Below, piece after piece: positions 42,414 through 51,173 of a DNA stretch of 64,000 nucleotides. Below the pieces are notes generated by a model. That model had not been told where the DNA came from. It saw nothing but the letters and a program-made list of their open reading frames with translations, and did no database searches. Both the position numbers and the translations under genes were made by a program. Source of the stretch: Actinoallomurus purpureus (GTDB lineage: Bacteria > Actinomycetota > Actinomycetes > Streptosporangiales > Streptosporangiaceae); the NCBI RefSeq assembly GCF_024055795.1, contig NZ_JAMXMY010000022.1, positions 1-64,000 of the forward strand, given 5' to 3'. Each line of letters starts with the position of its first letter. The stretch's first letter is position 1.

Positions 42414-45026
42414 ATGCGATGGTGGAGGTCGTCACGGCGGCGTCCCGCGGAGTCGTCCGCCGCCGAATTGGAAGCGCTCCGTTCCAGGGTCTCGGCCACC
42501 AGGTCACCGGCCGCATGGGCGGCGCTGGAAGTGGCCCGCGCCCAGGCCATGTTGCGTTCTCCGGCGGCCGGCGCCGAGAGCGGCCTGCTGAAAGTGCTGG
42601 ACATCCTGTCCGGGGCCCGTAGCGTCGCGATGATCGGTGATGACCGCACGGTCGTCGGAACAACGCACGCGACCGCGGCCGAGGTATACGACCTCCTGGA
42701 TCGGAACGCCGACGATCTGGACCGGAGGGTCGGCGAACTCACGATGGCCGCTCACTGGCTTCGGCACGGTGACCCCGCCGAGTACATCCGTTGTCTGAAC
42801 GTCTTAGGGGATGCGTATCGCCGCCGGGTACACGACCTGCACTGGCGGAACATGGAGAAGGCACTGTCCGTGCTGCGTGCGGCCACCAGACGAGCGCGGA
42901 GACTCGAGCGATGGGATCTCTGGGCCAGGGCGAAGCTCGGCCTCGGGGTGGCCTACGGCGAACGGATCGCGGGTGACCGCAGGAGGAACCACCGCCGGGC
43001 CCTCCATGCCTTCGACGACGCCATCGCCGGATTCTCGCGACTGGGGGACGCGGAGCGGTGGGCCCAGGCCCATAGCGCACTGGCCGAGGCCCATCTCAAA
43101 GCCGAGGAGCTGTCTTCCGCCGATCTTCGAGCGGCGGTCGCCGCCTGCAGGTCCGCGTTGACCGTCTACTCCCGCGATCGGACACCCTTCGAATGGGCGG
43201 TGGCGCGGGCGATGCTCGGCAAGGCCCTCATGCTGAGCTGCGAGCCACATGATCCAGACTTCGACAGGGCGCTCCGGACGCAACAGGACGCGCTCCAGAT
43301 CTTTACCGGCGGCACGACCCGTGATGAACGGTCCGCCGCGGCGGCGACGCTCATCGGACTCGCGGAGGGTCATGTCCGCAAAGTGGCCGCCGGCTTCACC
43401 GCCGAAGCGGCGCACGCCGTCGAATGCCTGTCGAGGGCATTGAAAATCAATACCGAGCTCGGGCGTCCCTTCGAGTGTCGCGCGGTCGCTGTGGAACTCG
43501 GCATGGTGCATGCGGACATCGGCGGGGATTGGAACTCGGCCACGAGCGCCTGGGAGGCGGCCCTGGAGGCCCACGAGGTGCTGCTGTCGCTGTCGCCGGA
43601 CCAACAGACCAGGGAGATGGAGGCGTCCGAGGGCCAGCGGCTGGTCGGCCTGCTCGCCTACGCCCACGCCCGCGCTGGGAACCCGGAGGCGGCGGGTGTC
43701 GCTCTCGAGCGGGGCAGGGCCAGAGTCGCCCGCAACTTCGTGGAATCCGATCTCCTCTCCCCGGATCTCACCCCGGAGATGTACGCCGCGGCGATCGCGG
43801 CCGAACCGGTTGCCGGCCCCTGGCCGGCAAGTGAGTTCAGCAATCTGGTGGCCCGGCTTCGGACCGTCTTTCCCGACTTCCTGCGGCCTGCCGACGCGCA
43901 GACGCTGCTCTCCGCGGTGGCCTCTGGCCAGGCCGTCTCCTACCTCGCGGTCACGGTGCTGGGCAGCGTCTGGATCGTGCTGTCCCACGCCGAGGACCGG
44001 ACCCTGGCCGATGCGATCATCGTTGATGACGTGACGTCGGAAGACCTGCGGCAGTTGCTCACGGGAGGTTATGTCCAGGCTCAGTTCTGGGCTCCCGCCG
44101 ACTTCCCGAGGGCGTTGGCCGACGGCATGCGACGTCTGGAGACCCTCCTCGCCCCGTTGCGGAGGCGAATCGACGAGCTCGGGCCCGGCTCACTCATTCT
44201 CATCCCGACCGGGTACACCAATCTGCTCCCGCTCCACCTGGGTCTGGAGGCGGAGGGCCGCACGGTGTCCTATGCGCCGTCGATGACGGTCCTCACGATG
44301 GCCCGCACGAACGCGACGGTGAGCCGGAACGGACCGGCCTCCCTGGTCGCGGTGGCGGTCGCGGACAGTACACCGCCGCTCCCGCTCGCCGACGTCGAAG
44401 TCCGGCGGGCCGCGGCCCTCTTCGAGAACGTCACCGTCTTCAGCACCACACCGGCAGACGGCGACGAGGTCCTCGCGGCGGCGGAGCATGCCGACTACCT
44501 CCATTTCGCCAGCCACGGCCATGCCAACGCGAACCAGCCGCAGGCCTCCTATCTGGAGCTTCCCGGAGGCGGGCGGTTGCACGTGGCCGACATCATCCGC
44601 CGGCCGAACGAGCTCAGGGGAACCCGCGTCGCGGTCCTGTCCGCATGCCAGACCGCGCTGACGCTGGACCAGCCCGACGAACTGCTGGCGCTCCCCACCG
44701 CATTCCTCGTCGCAGGTGTCGCGGGTGTGATCGCAGCGCTGTGGGCAGTGGACGACCTGGCCACGGCACTGCTCATGGATCGCCTGTACGTCCACCTCAC
44801 GACCGGGGGCCTCTCGCCCGCTCGGGCGCTTCGCCGAGCCCAACGTGATCTGGCGACGATGACCGCCCCTGACGTTCTGACCTACCTCCGCGAGCGGGAG
44901 GTTCCGGAGAACGTCACAACGACTCGGTCCGGTGCGGGAGCACCGGAACCGGACGCACGCGGCTTCAGCCCGTATCCGTTCGCCGACCCTTACTACTGGG
45001 CCGGATTCCTATACATCGGTGCCTAG
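42414..45026 (+). CDS. TPR-CHAT domain protein (caspase-like protease)
   Basis: 870 residues. The first ~480 are helical with tetratricopeptide-like repeats, for example WARAKLGLGVAYGERIAG, HSALAEAHLKAEELSSA, and LAYAHARAGNPEAAGVALER. Residues ~520-870 are a CHAT domain: the catalytic His701 in YLHFASHGHA and Cys745 in VAVLSACQTAL, followed by FLVAGVAGVIAALWAVDD, the CHAT core. CHAT proteases act in defence and cell-death systems (Craspase, gasdermin activators). The gene follows the beta-helical membrane protein by 85 bases and converges with an 18-base overlap on a three-gene operon. Start ATG 42414; GTG 42366 possible. Confidence 0.88.
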   Translation: MRWWRSSRRRPAESSAAELEALRSRVSATRSPAAWAALEVARAQAMLRSPAAGAESGLLKVLDILSGARSVAMIGDDRTVVGTTHATAAEVYDLLDRNADDLDRRVGELTMAAHWLRHGDPAEYIRCLNVLGDAYRRRVHDLHWRNMEKALSVLRAATRRARRLERWDLWARAKLGLGVAYGERIAGDRRRNHRRALHAFDDAIAGFSRLGDAERWAQAHSALAEAHLKAEELSSADLRAAVAACRSALTVYSRDRTPFEWAVARAMLGKALMLSCEPHDPDFDRALRTQQDALQIFTGGTTRDERSAAAATLIGLAEGHVRKVAAGFTAEAAHAVECLSRALKINTELGRPFECRAVAVELGMVHADIGGDWNSATSAWEAALEAHEVLLSLSPDQQTREMEASEGQRLVGLLAYAHARAGNPEAAGVALERGRARVARNFVESDLLSPDLTPEMYAAAIAAEPVAGPWPASEFSNLVARLRTVFPDFLRPADAQTLLSAVASGQAVSYLAVTVLGSVWIVLSHAEDRTLADAIIVDDVTSEDLRQLLTGGYVQAQFWAPADFPRALADGMRRLETLLAPLRRRIDELGPGSLILIPTGYTNLLPLHLGLEAEGRTVSYAPSMTVLTMARTNATVSRNGPASLVAVAVADSTPPLPLADVEVRRAAALFENVTVFSTTPADGDEVLAAAEHADYLHFASHGHANANQPQASYLELPGGGRLHVADIIRRPNELRGTRVAVLSACQTALTLDQPDELLALPTAFLVAGVAGVIAALWAVDDLATALLMDRLYVHLTTGGLSPARALRRAQRDLATMTAPDVLTYLREREVPENVTTTRSGAGAPEPDARGFSPYPFADPYYWAGFLYIGA

Positions 45027-45293
45027 AGAGTCGTCGTAGCGGAGCAACTCCGCGGTGGCGGCTTCCAGTCCGATCCGCCGCGCCTTCGCGATGATCCGGT
45101 AGATGCCCGCCAGCGCCTCGAGGGTATCGGTCTGGCCCTCGATCGCGGCCGCCTCGATGAGGTCGTCGAACAGATCGTCCACTTCCGGACCCAGCAACCC
45201 CGGGTTGCGCAGCAACAGGGCGCGCCCCTCGGCAGCCGTCCGGGACGTCACGAACTCCACGATGATGTCGGCGAGCTCGGTGACCGTCAGCAT
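45009..45293 (-). CDS. Small helical protein resembling a CHAT-associated module
   Basis: 94 residues, all helical. The pattern FVTSRTAAEGRALLLRNPG, LLGPEVDDLFDDLIEAAA and IYRIIAKARRIGLEAA matches a short helical repeat that, as I recall, is often fused to TPR/CHAT proteins in actinomycetes (rLL..nPeLLsp..d.ll..l). Here it is free-standing. Its start overlaps the stop of the upstream membrane protein gene by seven bases, and its 3' end overlaps the CHAT gene on the other strand by 18 bases. It may be an adaptor or regulator of the CHAT protein. Confidence 0.7.
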   Translation of the reverse strand: MLTVTELADIIVEFVTSRTAAEGRALLLRNPGLLGPEVDDLFDDLIEAAAIEGQTDTLEALAGIYRIIAKARRIGLEAATAELLRYDDSLGTDV

Positions 45294-45898
45294 CGCACGG
45301 CTCCCCCGATCTGCGTCACCGATGACAGCGGGACGGTGACCTCACCGCTCTTGGAGCGCACGACGATCGACTGGCCCTGGAGCCGTACGAACGTGCCGCA
45401 CGTGCCGCCGACCGAGGTACGGACCACCAGGGCCGGTTCCCGAGCGACCGGGCCGTACCAGGTGACCCCGACCGCTGCCACCAGAAATCCGACACAGCCG
45501 AGGGTCAGCACGATCCCGGCTCGCAGTGCCTTGGCCGCCGCCAGCGCCTCCCGATGGTCGAGCACCGCGAGGGGCGGCAGATCGGCCATCTCGGCGACCC
45601 GGGGCCGGCCGTGCGCGGCACGCAGAATCGCGAGCGCCCCCCACACACCGGTCACGAGAGCGCCGCCGAGCAGCGACCCGACGACGACCGCCCAGCCCTC
45701 CTCAAGCCCGCTGATGTCGGACCTGCCCTTGATCAACCCGAAACCCACCAGCGCCACCAGGAGCCCGCCCAGGCCCGAACGCCACGCCAGAGCGGCCTTC
45801 CGAACCCGGTCGAGCTCGCTCCGCAGCAACGCCTCCCGCGCCTGGGCACGACGCAGATCGACGAGCGTCGGCACCGGCCCGGGTGACAACTCGATCAC
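45287..45898 (-). CDS. Three-helix membrane protein with coiled N-terminus
   Basis: 203 residues. The N-terminal ~45 residues are helical and charged (RRAQAREALLRSELDRVRK). Hydrophobic segments lie near 49-64, 80-100 and 132-155. The last 45 residues are a small beta-type domain (FVRLQGQSIVVRSKSGEVTV). No family recognised. The GTG start overlaps the stop of the Zn-ribbon gene (GTGA), and the end overlaps the next small gene, so the three form one operon. It could be a membrane effector or anchor for the CHAT module; this is speculation. Confidence 0.68.
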   Translation of the reverse strand: MIELSPGPVPTLVDLRRAQAREALLRSELDRVRKAALAWRSGLGGLLVALVGFGLIKGRSDISGLEEGWAVVVGSLLGGALVTGVWGALAILRAAHGRPRVAEMADLPPLAVLDHREALAAAKALRAGIVLTLGCVGFLVAAVGVTWYGPVAREPALVVRTSVGGTCGTFVRLQGQSIVVRSKSGEVTVPLSSVTQIGGAVRC

Positions 45899-46218
45899 GA
45901 CGGCCCCTCGCGCAGGCCGATGGCCCAGAACGCCCCGCATCCGACGCGCGACTCGGGTCGGCCAGGATGCGGCTCGTCGCATGTGCAGACGACGGTCTCG
46001 TATCTCGGTGCCTTTTCACCGGCAGAACCGCCGCCGTACCGGAACACCCGGTCGAAGATGGGGATGCTGATCACCGCGTCACACCGCGGGCAGGGCCCGC
46101 CCAGCAGGAGGACACCGGGTTCCACCTGTTCGACGGTGAACGTCCGCGCCGCCCGCACCCCGAACTCCGCGGCGGTCACCTCCTCGTACGCGACGACCGG
46201 ACCCGCGTCATCACCCAT
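45895..46218 (-). CDS. Small Zn-ribbon-like protein
   Basis: 107 residues. Cys pairs GGPCPRCDAV and VVCTCDEPH, then VGCGAFW, look like a structural zinc site. The first half (VAYEEVTAAEFGVRAARTFT) may be a beta domain. No family recognised. First gene of the three-gene minus-strand operon opposite the CHAT gene. AGGGCGA lies upstream of the ATG. Its partner genes start within its stop codon. Confidence 0.65.
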   Translation of the reverse strand: MGDDAGPVVAYEEVTAAEFGVRAARTFTVEQVEPGVLLLGGPCPRCDAVISIPIFDRVFRYGGGSAGEKAPRYETVVCTCDEPHPGRPESRVGCGAFWAIGLREGPS

Positions 46219-46330
46219 CGCTCGCCCTCCGCGCCGAACGCCCCCGCCCCGTACATCCTGACTCACTCACGGTCGATGGTCCACCGGCATCGGCGGTCTC
46301 GGCCCGCCCGGGGAAGCGCTCTATCGTGAT

Positions 46331-47086
46331 GTGGTGCTCACGGTCGGAGTGGACCTCGCCGCGGAGGCCGGCAACACGGCGCTCGCCTGGCTGGACTGGG
46401 ACTCCGGTGGGTGCTCGGTCCGCGGGATCGACCGCGCCTGCGAGGACGGCATGCTCGTCGACGCGCTCATGGCGGCGGACAAGGCCGGGATCGACTGCCC
46501 GCTCGGCTGGCCGGTCCCCTTCGTCGAGTTCGTCGCCGCGCACCGGTCCGGGCACGTCGACGTGCCGGCGGGCACGCGCGGACGCGACTGGCGCCGGAAC
46601 CTCGCGCTGCGGCTGACCGACCGGGTGGTCCACGAGCGGACCGGGCTGACCCCGCTCAGCGTCTCCGCCGACCGGATCGGCCACACGGCGATGCGCTGCG
46701 CCGCACTGCTGTCCCACCTCGCGCGGGCGGGCCGTCCGGTGGACCGGTGCGGCACGGGCGTCGTCGTCGAGGTGTACCCGGCCGCGTCCCTCCGGTCGTG
46801 GGGTCTGCCGCATCGCGGCTACAAGCGCCCGGAAGACGCGGCGGCCCTCGGCCGGCTGGTCGACGCCCTGCGGGCGGCGGCGCCCTGGCTGGATCTCGGC
46901 CCGCACGAGTCGCTGTGCCGCCGCTCGCACGACGCCACGGACGCGGTGGTCGCGGCGCTCACCGCCCGCGCCGCGTTCCGCGGCCTCGCCACCACGCCGG
47001 AGGCGCACCAGATCGAGGCGGCGAGGTCCGAAGGATGGATCGCGCTTCCCACGAGTCCCCTGACCGATCTTCGGCCTGGAGCGTGA
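46331..47086 (+). CDS. DUF429 family protein (predicted RNase H-like fold)
   Basis: 251 residues. TVGVDLAAEAGNTALAWLDW at the start and KAGIDCPLGWPVPF near 53 supply the acidic residues of the DUF429 fold. EVYPAASLRSWG and HDATDAVVAALTARA near the end supply more. The family is a predicted nuclease related to RNase H/Holliday resolvase folds, with no proven function. The GTG at 46331 or 46334 begins the gene. Divergent from the CHAT-linked operon. Confidence 0.82.
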   Translation: MVLTVGVDLAAEAGNTALAWLDWDSGGCSVRGIDRACEDGMLVDALMAADKAGIDCPLGWPVPFVEFVAAHRSGHVDVPAGTRGRDWRRNLALRLTDRVVHERTGLTPLSVSADRIGHTAMRCAALLSHLARAGRPVDRCGTGVVVEVYPAASLRSWGLPHRGYKRPEDAAALGRLVDALRAAAPWLDLGPHESLCRRSHDATDAVVAALTARAAFRGLATTPEAHQIEAARSEGWIALPTSPLTDLRPGA

Positions 47087-47109
47087 AGATCACGACGGCG
47101 TGAACGCCG

Positions 47110-47141
47110 CCCCCTTCTGTCGCCCCTTGGGGGTAGTTTTT
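47110..47141 (+). terminator. Hairpin with T-tract after the DUF429 gene
   Basis: CCCCC (47110-47114) can pair with GGGGG (47129-47133), followed by TAGTTTTT. This is one of the few intrinsic-terminator-like structures with a T-tract in the window. The stem is only five G-C pairs. Confidence 0.4.
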
Positions 47142-47219
47142 CTGGTTGCACCTGCTCCACGCGATTTGGCACCGTAGAGCGGTTCCCCCTATCACCGTCC
47201 CCCGCCGAGAGAGTCCCGT

Positions 47220-48953
47220 GTGCTGATCCGACTCCTGCGCGCTCACCTGCGCCCCTACCGCCGTCCGCTGGCGCTCGTCGTCGTGCTGCAGCTGATGCAG
47301 ACGCTGGCCGGCCTCTACCTGCCGACCCTCAACGCCGACATCATCGACCAGGGCGTGGTGAAGGGCGATACCGGCTACATCCTGAACACCGGCGGCGTCA
47401 TGATCGCCGTGTCCCTCGTGCAGATCGTCTGTTCGGTGGGCGCCGTCTACTTCGGCGCGCGCACCGCGATGGCCGTCGGCCGCGACCTGCGGTCGGCCAT
47501 CTTCACCCGCGTCCAGGCGTTCTCGGCCCGTGAGGTGAGCGGGTTCGGCACTCCCTCACTGATCACCCGGACCACCAACGACGTGCAGCAGGTCCAGATG
47601 CTGGCCCTCATGACCTTCGTCATGATGGTGGCGGCCCCGATCATGGGCGTCGGCGGCATGGTCATGGCGCTGAACCAGAACGTGACGCTGTCGTCCCTGC
47701 TCCTGATCATCGTCCCCGTTCTCGGCGTGGTGATCGGCCTGATCATCAGCCGGATGCGGTCGCTGTTCCGGGTCATGCAGGAGCGCATCGACGGCATCAA
47801 CCGGGTGCTCCGCGAGCAGATCACGGGGGTCCGCGTCATCCGGGCATTCGTCCGGGACGTCCCCGAGCAGCGGCGGTTCGCGACCGCCAACACCGAGCTG
47901 CTCGACGTGTCACTCGGGACCGGCCGGCTGATGGCCCTGATGTTCCCGCTGGTGATGCTGGTGGTCAACGTCTCCAGCGTCGCCGTCCTGTGGTTCGGCG
48001 GCCACCTGATCAGCGGCGGGTCGATGCAGGTCGGCGCGCTCACCGCGTTCCTGGCCTACCTCATGCAGATCCTCATGTCGGTCATGATGGCGACCTTCAT
48101 GTTCATGATGGTGCCGCGCGCGGAGGTGTGCGCCGAGCGCATCCAGGAGGTGCTGGACACCGAGTCCAGCGTCGTCCCGCCGACGGACCCGGTCCGTACC
48201 CTCGGCGTGCACGGCCACCTGGAGCTGAGGGACGTCGAGTTCCGCTTCCCCGGGGCGGAGGAGCCCGTGCTGTGCGGCGTCGACCTGGCCGCCCGGCCCG
48301 GTGAGGTCACCGCGATCATCGGCTCGACCGGCAGCGGCAAGACCACGCTGCTGAACCTCATCCCCCGGCTCATGGACGCCACCGGCGGCACCGTGCTCGT
48401 CGACGGGGTCGACGTGCGCGAGCTGGACCCCGTGACGCTGTCGGACGCGGTCGCGTTCGTCCCGCAGAAGCCGTACCTCTTCTCGGGAACGGTCGCCTCC
48501 AACCTGCGCTACGGCAAACCGGACGCCACCGACGAGGAGCTCTGGCACGCCCTGGAGATCGCTCAGGGCCGGGACTTCGTGGAACACATGGAGGGCGGCC
48601 TGGACGCCAGGATCGACCAGGGCGGCACGAACGTCTCCGGCGGCCAGCGCCAGCGCCTGGCCATCGCCCGCGCCCTCGTACGCCGGCCCGAGATCTACCT
48701 GTTCGACGACTCGTTCTCCGCCCTGGACTACGCGACCGATGCGGCGCTGCGCGCGGCGCTGGCGGCCGAGACCGCCGAGGCGACGGTCGTCATCGTCGCC
48801 CAGCGCGTCTCGACCATCCGGCAGGCGGACCGCATCGTCGTCCTCGACGAGGGCCGCGTCGTCGGCACCGGCACCCACCACGAGCTGATGGACACCAACG
48901 ACACCTATCGGGAGATCGTGCTCTCCCAGCTCACTGAGCAGGAGGCCGCGTGA
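47220..48953 (+). CDS. ABC exporter half-transporter, degenerate-site subunit
   Basis: 577 residues: six membrane helices (about 15-300) and a nucleotide-binding domain. Walker A is GSTGSGKTTLL and the signature VSGGQRQRLAIAR is canonical. The Walker B ends in Asp and not Glu (YLFDDSFSALD), and the switch His is replaced by Gln (VIVAQRVSTI). This subunit therefore contributes a non-hydrolytic site, as in the heterodimeric exporters TM287/288 and BmrCD. GTG start. Its stop overlaps the partner gene (GTGA). Confidence 0.93.
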   Translation: MLIRLLRAHLRPYRRPLALVVVLQLMQTLAGLYLPTLNADIIDQGVVKGDTGYILNTGGVMIAVSLVQIVCSVGAVYFGARTAMAVGRDLRSAIFTRVQAFSAREVSGFGTPSLITRTTNDVQQVQMLALMTFVMMVAAPIMGVGGMVMALNQNVTLSSLLLIIVPVLGVVIGLIISRMRSLFRVMQERIDGINRVLREQITGVRVIRAFVRDVPEQRRFATANTELLDVSLGTGRLMALMFPLVMLVVNVSSVAVLWFGGHLISGGSMQVGALTAFLAYLMQILMSVMMATFMFMMVPRAEVCAERIQEVLDTESSVVPPTDPVRTLGVHGHLELRDVEFRFPGAEEPVLCGVDLAARPGEVTAIIGSTGSGKTTLLNLIPRLMDATGGTVLVDGVDVRELDPVTLSDAVAFVPQKPYLFSGTVASNLRYGKPDATDEELWHALEIAQGRDFVEHMEGGLDARIDQGGTNVSGGQRQRLAIARALVRRPEIYLFDDSFSALDYATDAALRAALAAETAEATVVIVAQRVSTIRQADRIVVLDEGRVVGTGTHHELMDTNDTYREIVLSQLTEQEAA

Positions 48954-50941
48954 GTACGCCTGGTTCCGAAGAACGTACGGTCCCGCGCCGCGGTCCGGGG
49001 CCGGCCGGCGGGCCGGGCATGGCCCGCGGACCGGCCGCGTTCATGGCCGGGCGCTCGACGGAGAAGTCCCTGGACTTCGGCGGATCCAGCCGGCGGCTGC
49101 TGCGCATGCTCCGCCCCGAGCGACCGCTCATCCTCGTCACCCTGCTCCTGGCCGTCGCGAGCGTCGCGACGGCCGTGGTCGGTCCGAAGATCCTCGGCCG
49201 TGCCACCGACCTGATCTTCGCCGGTGTCCTCGGCCGGAGGTTCCCCGCCAGTACGAGCAAGGCCGCCGTGGTCGCCCACCTGCGGAGCACCGGCCAGGGC
49301 ACCCTCGCGGACATGCTGAACTCGATGGACGTCGTGCCCGGCCACGGCATCGACTTCGGCAAGGTCGGCGCTGTCCTGATGATCGCGCTGGCACTGTTCG
49401 CGGTGGCCGCGGTCCTCGGCCTGCTGCAGGGCCGGCTCACCACCACGATCGTGCAGCGGTCGATGTTCCGGCTGCGCGAGCAGGCGGAGACGAAACTGGC
49501 CCGGCTGCCGCTGAGCTACTTCGACCGCCAGCCGCACGGTGAGATGCTCAGCCGCGTCACCAACGACATCGACAACCTCGCCCAGACGCTGCAGCAGACC
49601 CTGAGCCAGATGCTGACCTCGCTGCTCACCATCGTCGGCGTCCTGACCATGATGATCTTCATCTCGCCGCTGCTGGCCCTGATCGCGCTGGTGACCGTGC
49701 CCGTCTCGGTGATCGTCGCCTCCAGGATCGGCAAGAAGGCGCAGCCTCAGTTCATCAAGCAGTGGTCCACCACCGGCCGGCTGAACGGGCACATCGAGGA
49801 GATGTACACCGGGCACTCCCTGGTCAAGGTGTTCGGCCGTCAGGACGAGTCCCTGGAGACCTTCCAGCAGCACAACGACAGCCTGTACGCCTCGAGCTTC
49901 AAGGCGCAGTTCATCTCCGGTCTGATCCAGCCGGCGATGATGTTCATCGGCAACCTCAACTACGTCCTCGTCGCGGTCGTCGGCGGCCTGCGGGTGGCGT
50001 CGGGCTCCCTGTCCCTGGGAGACGTGCAGGCGTTCGTCCAGTACTCCCGGCAGTTCACCCAGCCCATCACGCAGGTGGCCAGCATGGCCAACCTGCTGCA
50101 GTCCGGCGTCGCCTCCGCCGAGCGCGTCTTCGCGCTGCTGGACGCCCAGGAGCAGGAGCCGGACCCGGAGACGCCGGTCCGGCCCGAAGAGGTACGCGGG
50201 CGGGTGGTGTTCGAGCACGTGTCGTTCCGGTACTCCCCGGACACACCGCTGATCGAGGACCTCTCCCTGGCCGTCGAGCCGGGCCAGACCGTCGCCATCG
50301 TCGGCCCGACCGGCGCCGGCAAGACGACCCTGGTCAACCTGCTCATGCGGTTCTACGAAGTCACCGGCGGCCGCATCACCCTCGACGGGACCGACATCGC
50401 CGACATGACCCGCGAGGACCTGCGGTCCAGGACCGGCATGGTGCTGCAGGACGCCTGGCTGTTCGGCGGCACCATCGCCGAGAACATCGCGTACGGGGCG
50501 GCGGGCGCCGCCCATGAGCAGATCGTGGAGGCGGCCCGCGCCACGCACGTCGACCGGTTCGTCCGCACTCTGCCCGACGGCTACGACACCGTCATCGACG
50601 ACGAGGGCACCAACGTCAGCACCGGTGAGAAGCAGCTGATCACGATCGCCCGCGCGTTCCTCGCCAGGCCCACGATCCTCATCCTGGACGAGGCGACCAG
50701 CTCGGTCGACACCCGGACCGAGGTCCTGATCCAGCGCGCGATGAACTCCCTGCGCAAGGGCCGGACCAGCTTCGTCATCGCCCACCGGCTGTCGACCATC
50801 CGCGACGCGGACCTCATCCTCGTCATGGAGTCCGGCAGCATCGTCGAGCAGGGCACCCACGACGAGCTCCTCAAGGCCGACGGCGCCTACGCCCGGTTGT
50901 ACAAGGCGCAGTTCGCCCAGGCTGTCGCGGAGGTCGACTGA
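48950..50941 (+). CDS. ABC exporter half-transporter, catalytic subunit
   Basis: 663 residues. A Gly/Pro-rich cytoplasmic N-terminus (~40) precedes six helices and a nucleotide-binding domain. Walker A is GPTGAGKTTLV, and Walker B with the catalytic Glu is LILDEATSSVD; the switch His is present (FVIAHRLSTI). Its own signature is non-canonical (VSTGEKQLITIAR). Paired with the upstream subunit it makes one canonical and one degenerate ATP site, the usual heterodimeric drug/lipid exporter design. Coupled by GTGA. Confidence 0.93.
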   Translation: MSTPGSEERTVPRRGPGPAGGPGMARGPAAFMAGRSTEKSLDFGGSSRRLLRMLRPERPLILVTLLLAVASVATAVVGPKILGRATDLIFAGVLGRRFPASTSKAAVVAHLRSTGQGTLADMLNSMDVVPGHGIDFGKVGAVLMIALALFAVAAVLGLLQGRLTTTIVQRSMFRLREQAETKLARLPLSYFDRQPHGEMLSRVTNDIDNLAQTLQQTLSQMLTSLLTIVGVLTMMIFISPLLALIALVTVPVSVIVASRIGKKAQPQFIKQWSTTGRLNGHIEEMYTGHSLVKVFGRQDESLETFQQHNDSLYASSFKAQFISGLIQPAMMFIGNLNYVLVAVVGGLRVASGSLSLGDVQAFVQYSRQFTQPITQVASMANLLQSGVASAERVFALLDAQEQEPDPETPVRPEEVRGRVVFEHVSFRYSPDTPLIEDLSLAVEPGQTVAIVGPTGAGKTTLVNLLMRFYEVTGGRITLDGTDIADMTREDLRSRTGMVLQDAWLFGGTIAENIAYGAAGAAHEQIVEAARATHVDRFVRTLPDGYDTVIDDEGTNVSTGEKQLITIARAFLARPTILILDEATSSVDTRTEVLIQRAMNSLRKGRTSFVIAHRLSTIRDADLILVMESGSIVEQGTHDELLKADGAYARLYKAQFAQAVAEVD

Positions 50942-50981
50942 CTCCGCAGGGCGCGCCGCGAGGCGAGGAGAGCCGGGGGCG

Positions 50982-51110
50982 ACGACGAGGGAGCTGGAGG
51001 CGATCGCCGCCCGCACCCTCGCCGCGTTCGCCGAGCTCGATCCGGACGCGGTACGGAACGAGAGCCGGCTGTGGGCGGTCGCCGCCGAGGAGCTCGGTTA
51101 CGGCATGTAG
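50982..51110 (+). pseudogene. Short C-terminal gene fragment without start codon
   Basis: The frame ending at the TAG at 51108 reads ELEAIAARTLAAFAELDPDA then VRNESRLWAVAAEELGYGM, with strongly biased codons and a helical look. No ATG/GTG start is found before it runs into the ABC gene. It looks like the C-terminal remnant of a small gene, but a chance frame cannot be excluded. Confidence 0.35.
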
Positions 51111-51173
51111 CGAACTCGCCAAGGGGTCGGCCGTGTGCTCCGCCGCACACGGCCGTCCCCCGCACCGCGCGCC

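Noticed and set aside
48905-51016. A 703-codon open frame antisense to the ABC exporter genes
   Set aside because: Same cause: the sense strand encodes a full ABC subunit with all motifs; the antisense product has none.
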